DNA from: Saccharopolyspora elongata
GTDB taxonomy: Bacteria > Actinomycetota > Actinomycetes > Mycobacteriales > Pseudonocardiaceae
DNA: 64,000 bases
Assembly: GCF_004348985.1 (NCBI RefSeq)
Contig: NZ_SMKW01000006.1
Coordinates: 124,001-188,000, forward strand
Reading direction: 5' to 3'
Position numbers and translations under genes: made by a program. Within the stretch, counting starts at the first letter, position 1. Each line of letters starts with the position of its first letter. Below the pieces are notes generated by a model that saw nothing but the letters and a program-made list of their open reading frames with translations, did no database searches and was not told where the DNA came from. Shown piece by piece: positions 43,931 through 52,008 of the stretch.

Positions 43931-44413
43931 GTGCCGACCGACAAGACACTGAGCCTTGCCGAGGCGATAACCCGGCACGTCCGCGACGGGCAGACGGTGG
44001 CGTTGGAGGGCTTCGGCCACCTGGTCCCGGCCGCCGCCGCGCACGAGATCATCCGGCAGGGCGTCACCGGCCTGACCCTGGCGCGGATGACCGGCGACAC
44101 GCTCGTGGACCAGCTGCTGGCGGCCGGGTGCGTGACCAAGCTGATCTCGTCGTTCGTCGGCAACAGTTCCGCCGGGTCGCTGCACGAGCTGCGGCGGCGC
44201 ATCGAGCACCACGATCCGGAGCCGCTGGAGTTCGAGGAGTACAGCCACGGCGGCATGGTCGCCCGCTACGCCGCCGGCGCCGCCAAGCTGCCGTTCGCGC
44301 CGATCCGCTCCTACACCGGCAGCGACCTCGTCGCGCTGAACCCGCAGATCAAGAGCGTCACCGATCCCTACGGCGGCGGCGAGATCCACGTGGTGCCCGC
44401 GCGTCGGTGCTAG
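43931..44413 (+). pseudogene. CoA-transferase subunit A, truncated by a TnpB element
   Basis: 5' fragment of a family I CoA-transferase alpha subunit (CtfA/PcaI/GctA-like). It keeps TLSLAEAITRHVRDGQTVALEGFGHLVPAAAAHEIIRQG and runs to DPYGGGEIHVVPA, where relatives continue with about 100 more residues. It then meets foreign sequence and stops at 44413 (160 residues). The catalytic glutamate is normally on the beta subunit, which is missing here. GTG 43931 is used as the start. The fragment is presumably non-functional. Confidence 0.8.
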
Positions 44414-44547
44414 AACTACCGATGCTCGATACGAGCTCGCACAGGATTTCGAGTTGAGGGTGTTTCGTCTTTCAGGGGCTATTGGCTTGCGCGTCCCTGT
44501 CAGCCTTGATCGGTAACCTGCCCACAGTGAAGGTGAGGTGATCAACG

Positions 44548-45768
44548 CTGCAGCTGCGTTACCGGTACCGGCTCTACCCTGCCCCAGGGCAAATGCAGGC
44601 TCTTGCCCAATCGTTCGGGTGCGCGCGCGTGGTCTACAACGACGCTGTGGCAGCGCGTCGTGCCGCGTGGTTGGCGGGTGAGGAGTACCCGACATCGGGG
44701 GCACTGCAGAAGCGGTTGATTACCGAAGCAAAACGCACTCCCGAGCGGGCGTGGCTGGCGAACGTGCAGCATTCGATGCTGCAGCAGGCCGTTCGGGACT
44801 GCGATATGGCCTACAAGAACTTCTTCGATTCGCTCGCAGGCAGGCGAGTGGGCCGGAGGATGGGTGTGCCTCGGTTTAAGTCGCGACGCGACAAGAGGCA
44901 GACGATCCGATTCCAGGCCAACGGGTTCCGAATACTGGACAATGGCAGGTTGCGGTTGGGGAAGATCGGTGACATCAAGGTTGCTTGGTCACGGAACCTG
45001 CCCAGCGTCCCGAAGACCGTCACGGTGATCAAAACCGCTGATGACCGCTATTTCGCGTCGTTCGTGGTCGAGGTCGGTGACGAAACCGCCGATCCTGTGC
45101 TCGACGAATGCGGAAACGAGATCGAGGCTGGCCTCGACCTGGGCTTGTCTGTGTTCGCCGTCGACGATCAGGGACGGCGGATCGAGAACCCGAGGTTCCT
45201 GCGGCAGGCGGAGAGAAAGCTCAAACGCGCACAACGGCAAATGTCGCGTAAGCAGAAAGGCAGCAATAACCGCGCCAAGGCCAGGCAGCGCCTGGCCAGG
45301 CAGCACGCCAAGGTAGCCGATGCTCGGTCGGACTGGCTGCACCAGGAAACGACCAGGCTCGTTCGTGAGAACCAAGCGATCTACCTGGAAGACTTGGCTG
45401 TGTCCGGTTTGGCCCGTACCCGGTTGGCCGGGAGCGTGCACGACGCATCGTGGGGCAGCTTCCGCAAGCTGCTGGAAGAGAAATGCGCCCGCGCCGGCCG
45501 AGCGCTGGTAGTGGTCGACCGGTGGTTCCCTAGTACGAAGACTTGCTCTGCCTGCGGACACGCGAAGGGTGCTATGCCGCTAGACGAGCGGGTGTTCCGG
45601 TGCGAGAAGTGCCCGCTTGTGTTGGACCGTGACGTGAACGCAGCTTGTAACATCCTCGCCGCTGGACGGGCGGAGAGGTTAAACGCCTGTGGACCCGATG
45701 TAAGACCCCCTACCGGGGCGGTTGGGGTTGAAGCAGGAACCCAGCGAAGCGCCGCTAAAGCGCAGTAG
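44548..45768 (+). CDS. tnpB: TnpB RNA-guided nuclease (IS1341/OrfB type)
   Basis: 406-residue TnpB if translation begins at CTG 44548 (reading LQLRYRYRLYPAPGQ, the canonical family N-terminus); the first ATG, at 44593, would remove 15 conserved residues. RuvC catalytic residues are present: Asp 197 in AGLDLGLSVFAVD, Glu 281 in IYLEDLAVSGL and Asp 362 in DRDVNAACNI. The zinc ribbon CSACGH...CEKC has all four cysteines (333, 336, 352, 355). The protein looks intact. TnpB enzymes cut DNA guided by an RNA from the element right end. Confidence 0.92.
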   Translation: MQLRYRYRLYPAPGQMQALAQSFGCARVVYNDAVAARRAAWLAGEEYPTSGALQKRLITEAKRTPERAWLANVQHSMLQQAVRDCDMAYKNFFDSLAGRRVGRRMGVPRFKSRRDKRQTIRFQANGFRILDNGRLRLGKIGDIKVAWSRNLPSVPKTVTVIKTADDRYFASFVVEVGDETADPVLDECGNEIEAGLDLGLSVFAVDDQGRRIENPRFLRQAERKLKRAQRQMSRKQKGSNNRAKARQRLARQHAKVADARSDWLHQETTRLVRENQAIYLEDLAVSGLARTRLAGSVHDASWGSFRKLLEEKCARAGRALVVVDRWFPSTKTCSACGHAKGAMPLDERVFRCEKCPLVLDRDVNAACNILAAGRAERLNACGPDVRPPTGAVGVEAGTQRSAAKAQ

Positions 45769-45800
45769 AATCTCCGGCCTTCAGCCGGGGAGGACGTCAA
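45690..45800 (+). ncRNA. Putative omega-RNA scaffold at the element right end
   Basis: In TnpB elements the guide scaffold overlaps the tnpB 3' end and extends to the right border. Here GCGC-N7-GCGC (45749-45763) and the terminal hairpin 45772-45792 could form it. The guide would then be the flank beginning AAGGTCCTGAAGTCC, which is lysR sequence. The 5' boundary is a guess. Confidence 0.4.
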
Positions 45801-46481
45801 AAGGTCCTGAAGTCCGTCGAGGAGGCGGCCGCGGTGGCGGCGTCGGCGGCGCACGGCGAGATCGGGACGGTGCGCATCGGCGTCGGCGGCGTCGGGCCGC
45901 TGGCGTGCCTGCCGGGCCTGGTGAAGCGGCTCAACGCGGAGAAGCCAGGGATCGAGCTGGTCGTCGTCGGCCAGGTGTACTCGCAGGCGGGGTTCGACTT
46001 GGTCGCCGACGGCAGCCTCGACCTCGCCTTCGTCCGGCTGCCCGCGGTCCGCGAAGGCGTTTCGACGCGGGTGGTGTTCGACGAACAGCTGATCCTGGCG
46101 GTGGCGCCCGACCACCCGTTGGCCGGGGCCGAGTCCGTGGCGCTCGCCGAGCTGGCCGAGGAGCGGTTCATCGCCTACCCGCCCGGCGGCGTGTCCAGCC
46201 TCCGCGACCTGATGGTGCACGCCTGCGTGGACGCCGGTTTCACGCCCCGGATCGTCCAGTACGGACCCGAGACGAGCACCATCATGGCGATGGTCGCCGC
46301 CGGGCTCGGGGTGACGCTGACCGTCACCTCGGTGATCGACGTGATCAGCAACGTCGTCTTCGTGCCGCTGGCCGGCCGGCCGTACCGGACGCAGGAGGCC
46401 ATCGCGTGGAGCCAGGAGCATCTCTCCCCGGCGGCAGCGGCGGTGCTGCGGATCGCCGAGGAGGTGCTCCCGACCCCGTGA
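45801..46481 (+). pseudogene. LysR-type regulator, 5' end missing
   Basis: 3' fragment of a LysR-family gene. It begins at the element border in linker sequence (VLKSVEEAAAVAASAAHGEIGTVRIGVGG) and retains the whole substrate-binding domain to the stop at 46481, about 226 residues. The N-terminal helix-turn-helix of about 65 residues and any start codon are absent. A GTG at 45834 could start a domain-only protein, but without DNA binding. It probably once controlled the promoters at 43825 and 46494. Confidence 0.82.
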
Positions 46482-46493
46482 ACGCCCGGAATT

Positions 46494-46534
46494 GATGCCG
46501 GCGGTGTATCAGTCCGCGACAAATCTTGTATTGG
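46494..46534 (+). promoter_or_regulatory. LysR-type operator upstream of the MHS transporter
   Basis: TTGATGCCGG and GTATTGG recur here with exactly the same spacing as upstream of the CoA-transferase fragment. The dyad GATGCC-N5-TGTATC (46494-46510) is weaker than the left copy. It starts 10 bases after the lysR fragment stop. Confidence 0.65.
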
Positions 46535-46663
46535 ACGAGACGAAGTTCCGCCTGCGAGGCTTCTCCTCCAGTGGCAGCAGTCACATCGACCTGTCCTCGA
46601 CCGCCCGCGGGCGGAGAACCCCTGTGCCGCACGGGGTTTCCTCAGCGTGGAGGAGCGCATCTC

Positions 46664-48025
46664 TTGAGCACCGTGATTCCCCCGGCCGCGTCGCGCGCGG
46701 ACGGCGACGAGCTCATCGTCCCGCCGGCCGATCTGCGCCGCGCGGCCGTGTCCTCGTGGCTCGGTTCCGCCTTGGAGTACATGGACTTCACCCTGTACAC
46801 CCTGGCGGCGGCGTTGGTGTTCGGCCCGCTGTTCTTCCCCGAGCAGTCCCCGGCGGTGGCGCTGATCGCGAGCTTCGGCGTCTACGGCTCGGGCTTCCTG
46901 ATCCGCCCGGTGGGCAGGCTGTTCTTCGGCCGGGTCGGTGACCGGCACGGGCGCAAGGTCGTGCTCATCGCCACGCTGGCGATGATGGGCCTGGCCACCG
47001 CCGGAATCGGTCTGCTGCCGACCTACGCGCAGATCGGCGTCTGGGCGCCGCTGCTGCTGACCGTGCTGCGCCTGGTCCAGGGCTTCGGCGCGGGCGCGGA
47101 GCTCGCCGGCGCGTCGCTGCTGATGGTCGAGTCCGCCCCGAAGCACAAGCGCGGTTTCTTCGGCTCGGTCGTCGCGATGGGCACCAACTCCGGCATCTTC
47201 CTGGCGACGGTGCTGTGGTTGTCGCTGTCGCAGATGCCCAAGGAGCAGTTCATGAGCTGGGGCTGGCGGGTGCCGTTCCTGCTGAGCCTGGTCACCACGT
47301 TCGTCGCGCTGTACCTGCGGACGTCGGTGAAGGAATCGCCGGTGTTCGAGGAACTGCGCCGCCGCCGCGAGGCGCAGAAGCACGAGGCCAAGCACGGCGG
47401 CGTGTGGCGGGACGTCGCGAAGGCGAAGAAGCCGTTCCTGCTGTCGCTGGCCATCCGGGTCTCCGAGAACGGCGCGGTCTACCTGGTCAAGGGCTTCCTG
47501 GTCGGCTACACGGCCTCGACGCTCGGCCTCGCGGGCAGCGTCGCGACGACCGGAGTGATGATCGGGACGGTGATCGGTTTCGCGACGGTGCCGCTGTTCG
47601 GCAAGCTCAGCGACCGGTACGGCCGGCGGCCGGTCTTCCTGGCGTTCGCGGTGTTCCAGCTGCTGTTCGCGGTGCCGGCGCTGGCGCTGATCCACACGGA
47701 GAACCCGGTGATCATCGCGATCGTGTTCGCGGTCTTCGTTGGCGGGCCGCTGCCGAACCTCTACGGCGTGGAGTCCCCTTGGCTGGTCGAGATGTTCGGC
47801 GCCAAGCACCGCTACACGTTCATGTCGACGGTCAAGGAGGTCGGCGCCGTCCTGTCGGGCGGCCTGGCCCCGATCCTCACCGCCGGGGTGATGGCGGCGG
47901 CGGGCCCGGCGTGGTGGCCGATCGCGGTGATCATGCTCGCCTACGCGGCGATCGGCGTCCTCGGAGCCTGGCTGGCCCCGGAGACGAAGGACCGCGACCT
48001 GTCGGCGGAAGCCGACGCCTGCTGA
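46664..48025 (+). CDS. MFS transporter, metabolite:H+ symporter (MHS) family
   Basis: 453-residue 12-segment transporter. Family signatures are SWLGSALEYMDFTLYTLAAALVF, IRPVGRLFFGRVGDRHGRKVVL, RLVQGFGAGAELAGA and GKLSDRYGRRPVF. MHS members carry organic acids such as shikimate, ketoglutarate, dicarboxylates or aromatic acids. A TTG start at 46664, 8 bases after GGAGGAG, is preferred; GTG 46673 is an alternative. The gene appears intact and probably imported the substrate of the disrupted CoA-transferase pathway. Confidence 0.9.
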   Translation: MSTVIPPAASRADGDELIVPPADLRRAAVSSWLGSALEYMDFTLYTLAAALVFGPLFFPEQSPAVALIASFGVYGSGFLIRPVGRLFFGRVGDRHGRKVVLIATLAMMGLATAGIGLLPTYAQIGVWAPLLLTVLRLVQGFGAGAELAGASLLMVESAPKHKRGFFGSVVAMGTNSGIFLATVLWLSLSQMPKEQFMSWGWRVPFLLSLVTTFVALYLRTSVKESPVFEELRRRREAQKHEAKHGGVWRDVAKAKKPFLLSLAIRVSENGAVYLVKGFLVGYTASTLGLAGSVATTGVMIGTVIGFATVPLFGKLSDRYGRRPVFLAFAVFQLLFAVPALALIHTENPVIIAIVFAVFVGGPLPNLYGVESPWLVEMFGAKHRYTFMSTVKEVGAVLSGGLAPILTAGVMAAAGPAWWPIAVIMLAYAAIGVLGAWLAPETKDRDLSAEADAC

Positions 48026-48059
48026 CCGGCAACACGATCTCGAACGCCTGAGCCCGGGC

Positions 48060-48153
48060 GTGTCCGTGTTCGTGCAGTTTCAATTGAAACTGCACGAACA
48101 CGGACACTCTGCACGGGGCACCACCCTGCGGGGATTCCTGTTTCAACTGAAAC
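48060..48153. repeat. 48-base perfect palindrome and a second AT-core hairpin
   Basis: 48060-48107 is perfectly self-complementary, with arm GTGTCCGTGTTCGTGCAG then TTTCAA up to the centre. GTTTCAACTGAAAC follows at 48140-48153. Both belong to the TTTC-N4-GAAA family and lie between the transporter and the convergent monooxygenase remnant. Confidence 0.88.
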
Positions 48154-48181
48154 TGCACCACATCTGTGCAACGAGGACCGG

Positions 48182-48965
48182 TCAGTCCGGGCCCCGCCGG
48201 CCCGTGCTCACGTCGACGTCCAGCGAGATGCCGTTCTTGGCGCGGTTCAGGGACTCCTCCGGTGCGGGACCGTCGGGGTTCTCGGTCGCCAGGGCCTGGT
48301 TGAGCGCGACGAACGGGCGCATCCTCCGCTCGTAGGCGGCGAAGGCGGCGGTGTGGTCGATGTCGGACCGGCCCAATTCGTCGGCGAGCACGTACGCGCC
48401 GACGAGGGCCAGGCTGGTGCCCTGGCCGGACAGCACCGAGGCGCAATACCCGGCGTCGCCGAGCAGCGCTACCCGGCCAGTCGTCCACCGGTCCATGCGG
48501 ATCTGGGACATCACGTCGAAGTAGAAGTCCGGTGCCTCCGCCATCGCCGACAGCAGCTTCGGGACTTCCCATCCGAGACCGGCAAGCCGCTCGGCCACGA
48601 TCTGCTTCTGCTGTTCGGTGTCCCGGTAGTCGTAGGTCACCGGCTCGGACATGAAGCCGAGGGTGACCCGCAGCTCGGTGTTGTCGCGCACCGGGTAGAC
48701 GCCGCCACCGGCACCCGAAGTCCCGTCCCGGAACCACACCTGCCAGTTGTCCAGGCCCAGGACGTTGGCCATCGGGAAGATCGCCAGGTACTGGCCGAGA
48801 TGCGTGCTGAACTGCTGCTCCGGCCCGAAGACAAGCCGACGGACCGTGGAGTGCAGGCCGTCCGCGTCCCGCGCTCGCGAAGCCGAACCGGCCTCGTAGC
48901 GACCGGAAACCTCCGTCGGCGTCTTTGATGGACAGAAGGACTTGGTCTCCGGTGTTGTGCGGCGA
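48182..48965 (-). pseudogene. FAD-dependent monooxygenase, N-terminally truncated
   Basis: Remnant of a PHBH-fold aromatic monooxygenase. The middle motif RDADGLHSTVRRLVFGPE (a degraded GADG-x-S-x-VR) and the FAD motif GRVALLGDAGYCASVLSGQGTSLALVGAYVLADEL are present, but the N-terminal FAD-binding GxGxxG domain is missing. Upstream residues TGDQVLLSIKDADGG appear in a different frame, suggesting a further frameshift near 48910. An ATG at 48772 could express 196 residues. It stops where the epoxide hydrolase promoter begins. Confidence 0.72.
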
Positions 48966-48991
48966 GCACTTTCCCCGCGACTGGACGATTT

Positions 48992-49014
48992 CTTAGGTCC
49001 GCAGGTGGCCTAAG
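48992..49014. promoter_or_regulatory. Inverted repeat upstream of the epoxide hydrolase
   Basis: CTTAGG (48992-48997) and CCTAAG (49009-49014) flank an 11-base spacer, ending 20 bases before the ATG at 49035. This is a plausible operator; the regulator is unknown. Confidence 0.45.
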
Positions 49015-49034
49015 CGGCTCGTAGCGTCCGGAGC

Positions 49035-50186
49035 ATGACGAAACAGCACGACGTACGCCCCTTCCGCATCGAAATCCCGCAGGAGCAGCTCGACGACCTG
49101 CGGGCGCGGCTGGCCGGCACCCGGTGGCCCGACGAGCTGCCCGGGGTCGGGTGGAGCCGCGGCGTCCCGGTCGGCTACCTCAAAGAACTCGTCGAGCACT
49201 GGCGCACCGAGTACGACTGGCGCGCCCACGAGGCAGAACTCAACGCGCACCCGCAGTTCGTCACCGCCATCGACGGGCAGAACATCCACTTCCTGCACGT
49301 GCGCTCGCCGGAACCGGACGCCACGCCGCTGGTCCTGCTGCACGGCTGGCCGGGCGGGGTCGTGGACTTCCTCGACGTCATCGGGCCGCTGTCGGATCCC
49401 CGCTCGCACGGCGGCGATCCGGCCGATGCCTTCCACCTGGTGATCCCGTCACTGCCCGGGTTCGGGTTCTCCACGCCGCTGGCCGGGCCCGGGATGAACG
49501 TGGCGCGGATGGCCGGACTGCTGGCGCGGCTGATGGCCCGGCTCGGGTACGACGGCTACGGCGTGCAGGGCTACGACGCGGGCGCGTGGGTCGGCCCGGC
49601 GATGGGCAAGCACGACCCGGACCACGTCGTCGGCGTCCACGTCAACGCCCTGCTCGCGTTCCCGGCCGGCATCGACGGCGAGATGGACGGCCTGACCGAG
49701 GTCGAGCAGCTGCGCTGGGAGGCGATGCAGAACTTCAACGACGGCTACCTGCAGTGCAATTCGAAGCGACCGCAGACGGTCGGCTACGGGCTGCACGACT
49801 CACCGGCCGGCCAGCTGGCCTGGATCGTGGAGAAGTTCAAGGAGCTCACCGACCCGCCGGAAGGCCTGCCGGAGGAGAGCATCGACCGCGACCGGATGCT
49901 CACCGACGTCTCGCTGTACTGGCTGACGGGAACGGCGACATCGGCGGCGCAGATCTACTACGAGGAGATCTCGGCGGCCGACTGGAGCGCGGAGCCGGCG
50001 GGCAAGGGCACGGTGCCGACGGGCGTGCTGGTCTCGAACCACGACGTGACGATTCGCCGCTGGGCGGAGCGGGACCACAACATCGTGCACTGGACGGAAC
50101 TGGAGAAGGGCGGCCACTTCCTCGCGATGGAAAACCCGGAAGCCCTGGTCGAAGACGTCCGGACCTTCTTCCGCAACCTCCGCTGA
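49035..50186 (+). CDS. Epoxide hydrolase (EHN-domain alpha/beta hydrolase)
   Basis: 383-residue epoxide hydrolase. The N-terminal EHN domain spans about 5-110, with the oxyanion-hole motif HGWPGG at 103-108. The nucleophile Asp 181 is in [10 protein letters not shown] (most relatives read GGDWG), and the catalytic His is in [11 protein letters not shown] near 363. It converts epoxides to diols in the cytoplasm; the substrate is unknown. A CTTAGG inverted repeat lies just upstream. Confidence 0.92.
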   Translation: MTKQHDVRPFRIEIPQEQLDDLRARLAGTRWPDELPGVGWSRGVPVGYLKELVEHWRTEYDWRAHEAELNAHPQFVTAIDGQNIHFLHVRSPEPDATPLVLLHGWPGGVVDFLDVIGPLSDPRSHGGDPADAFHLVIPSLPGFGFSTPLAGPGMNVARMAGLLARLMARLGYDGYGVQGYDAGAWVGPAMGKHDPDHVVGVHVNALLAFPAGIDGEMDGLTEVEQLRWEAMQNFNDGYLQCNSKRPQTVGYGLHDSPAGQLAWIVEKFKELTDPPEGLPEESIDRDRMLTDVSLYWLTGTATSAAQIYYEEISAADWSAEPAGKGTVPTGVLVSNHDVTIRRWAERDHNIVHWTELEKGGHFLAMENPEALVEDVRTFFRNLR

Positions 50187-50203
50187 ACCCGGCGCGGCGG
50201 GGT

Positions 50204-51037
50204 TCAGCCTGCGCCGATCTCGAGGTCGGCGACGACGCCGTAGTGATCGCTCGCCCAGATCCCCTCGGTGGGCTCGTCGAAGGCGAGCTCGACCGAACGC
50301 ACGCGGCAGTGGGCGTCCGGATGCTGGTGCCACGAGCCGATGAACACGTAGTCGATCCGCCGGCGGTGGTGGGGCTGGCGCACGGCCAGATCGATGACGT
50401 CGCGAGCGTTCGGGTTGTCGACCGTCCACGTGTGCCCGGGCGAGGTGCCGGCGACGGCCCAGGCGTCGTGGTAGTGGACGCTTCGCCCGCCGAGGGACTG
50501 CAGGCCGCTGAGGTAGCGGATGCTGGCGGCCTCGGGCGCGGCGTTGAAGTCGCCGGCGATGATCGTCGGTAGGGCTCGGCGGTGCCGGGCGTCGAGATCG
50601 GTGAGGGCGATCGCCTGCTGTTCGCGGACCTGCTCGGCGTCGAGGCGCCACGCGGCGGTCGTGCCGATGAAGAGGAGCTCTCCCTCCGAGGGAGTGGGCA
50701 CCGCGACGGCCAAGGTGCACCACGGCACGTCGGCTGCCCCGGCCAATCGCATGTCGAGGACCTCGCGCACGGCGTGCGGCCAGCGGGTGGCGACGGCGCT
50801 CCCGCCGTAGCGGTCGATCCACGGCGGTTCGTACGACATGACATCGCTCTGGTGGGTGCCGTGCAGGCCCGTGTCGGCGAGGAGTTCGTCGAGCTGCCTG
50901 CGTTCGGGTGTCTGCACGACCTCCTGGAAGGCGACGAGGTCCGGGTCGAGGCGCCGCAGCTCGCGGTTGATGTGCTCGGTTCGTCGCGGGTCGCCCTGGA
51001 CGTTCTGGACGTTGATGGTGAGCACCCGGAGCTCCAT
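50204..51037 (-). CDS. Endonuclease/exonuclease/phosphatase family protein
   Basis: 277-residue EEP-superfamily metal-dependent hydrolase. The motifs are LTINVQNVQGD at the N-terminus, VAFQEVVQ (metal Glu), IIAGDFNAAPEA (GDFN), RRIDYVFIGS and WASDHYGVVADL (SDHYG). There is no signal peptide. It could act on nucleic acid, a phosphoinositide or another phosphodiester. It is divergent from a marR gene with paired operators between them. Confidence 0.9.
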   Translation of the reverse strand: MELRVLTINVQNVQGDPRRTEHINRELRRLDPDLVAFQEVVQTPERRQLDELLADTGLHGTHQSDVMSYEPPWIDRYGGSAVATRWPHAVREVLDMRLAGAADVPWCTLAVAVPTPSEGELLFIGTTAAWRLDAEQVREQQAIALTDLDARHRRALPTIIAGDFNAAPEAASIRYLSGLQSLGGRSVHYHDAWAVAGTSPGHTWTVDNPNARDVIDLAVRQPHHRRRIDYVFIGSWHQHPDAHCRVRSVELAFDEPTEGIWASDHYGVVADLEIGAG

Positions 51038-51066
51038 GGAGTCGCGCTCGCTTTCCGGCAGTAGTG

Positions 51067-51127
51067 GTCAACTGGTTGACGATTGGTCATGCTGGTCGAC
51101 GGCTCCCGTTTTTGTCAACGAGTTGAC
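51067..51127. promoter_or_regulatory. Two MarR-type operators between EEP hydrolase and marR
   Basis: GTCAAC-TG-GTTGAC (51067-51080) and GTCAAC-GA-GTTGAC (51114-51127) are perfect dyads with identical arms, centres 47 bases apart. The second ends one base before a TACACT -10-like sequence (51128-51133), 6 bases from the marR GTG. Confidence 0.85.
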
Positions 51128-51139
51128 TACACTCGGCTC

Positions 51140-51604
51140 GTGTCTTCCTCCGAGTTGTCGTTGGCCGGAGCCCTCTCCCGGGCGTTCGCGGTCGTGTACG
51201 GCCTGATCGCCGATGGCCTGCGCGAGGACGGCTTCCGGGACCACTCCCCGGCGCAAGGCGTCAACGTCCTGCGGAACCTGGGCGAGGAGCCCCGGTCGGT
51301 CGGCCGGTTGGCCAGCATGACCGGCGTCTCGAAGCAGGCGATCAGCCGCCAGGTCGCCGGGCTCGAGCGCGCCGGCTACGTCCGCACCGAACCCGATCCC
51401 GCCGACGGCCGCGGCCGCCTGGTCCACCTGACCGACCGGGGGAGGGAAGAGCGGGAGGTGGCCCAGGAACGGGTCGCCCGGCTTCGGGAGCGCCTGGAGC
51501 GGGAGCTGGGGCCTGACGAGACGGAGACGTTCCTCCGCGGCCTCGAAGTGATCATCGGCTGGGGCGACCGGGAAAAGGCGGCCAAGCCGGATCGCGGCAC
51601 CTGA
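51140..51604 (+). CDS. MarR-family transcriptional regulator
   Basis: 154-residue MarR protein with the winged helix RSVGRLASMTGVSKQAISRQVAGLERAGYVRTEPDPADGRGRLVHLTDRG. GTG 51140 is preferred. There is no ribosome binding site and a TACACT -10-like box ends at 51133, so the mRNA is probably leaderless, as is common in actinomycetes. It likely represses itself and the divergent EEP gene through the GTCAAC-N2-GTTGAC sites. Confidence 0.9.
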   Translation: MSSSELSLAGALSRAFAVVYGLIADGLREDGFRDHSPAQGVNVLRNLGEEPRSVGRLASMTGVSKQAISRQVAGLERAGYVRTEPDPADGRGRLVHLTDRGREEREVAQERVARLRERLERELGPDETETFLRGLEVIIGWGDREKAAKPDRGT

Positions 51605-52008
51605 CGCCGTTTCGAACCGGCCACAGTGGACCCACGCCGCGATGCGTGGCGGGTTCGGCGGTGCCAGTCCGCGTTCACGGTGCAGTGTCGTTTCGGCGCA
51701 CACCGAAACGATGCGGTCCTACGGTGGCCGACATGTCATCGCAGGGGTAGCGTTCGTCGATCTCAGCCAGCGGAGGCGAAGTAGGAATAGTGGCCGCCGA
51801 TCTCGGCTGGCAGAGGCGCAGCGGGGATAGCGGTCTCGCCGATCGGAGTGCTGGTCCATGAGCAGGCCGGGAACGCTCCGCACGGCAGGGAGCGGACGAA
51901 AGGCGGCCACCGCACCGTGGGGGTCCGCGGGGGCTCGGCCCCCGCGATGAAATGACGAGACGATGAAGGTCTGCGCTCTCCGCAGACGCACTCCAGGCAA
52001 TCGGATCG
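51605..52008. other. 404-base intergenic region with a direct repeat and two hairpins
   Basis: No gene is seen. A 33-base imperfect direct repeat is at 51758-51790 and 51798-51830 (both begin CGATCTC and end GGRATAG). CGCGGGGGC-TCG-GCCCCCGCG (51926-51946) and GTCTGCG-N5-CGCAGAC (51969-51987) are hairpins; the latter is 22 bases downstream of the tRNA and probably terminates or aids its processing. Confidence 0.65.

Larger units (their letters stand above)
44414..45800 (+). mobile_element. IS200/IS605-group element carrying only tnpB
   Basis: The element spans from roughly the end of the truncated CoA-transferase to the GTCAA at 45796-45800. The left end holds a small hairpin, GCTCG-ATA-CGAGC (44424-44436). 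The right end holds CTCCGGC-CTTCA-GCCGGGGAG (45772-45792) just inside the border, as is usual for IS1341-like elements. No tnpA transposase is present. The left border is approximate. No terminal inverted repeats or target duplication are seen, which fits the group. Confidence 0.75.
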
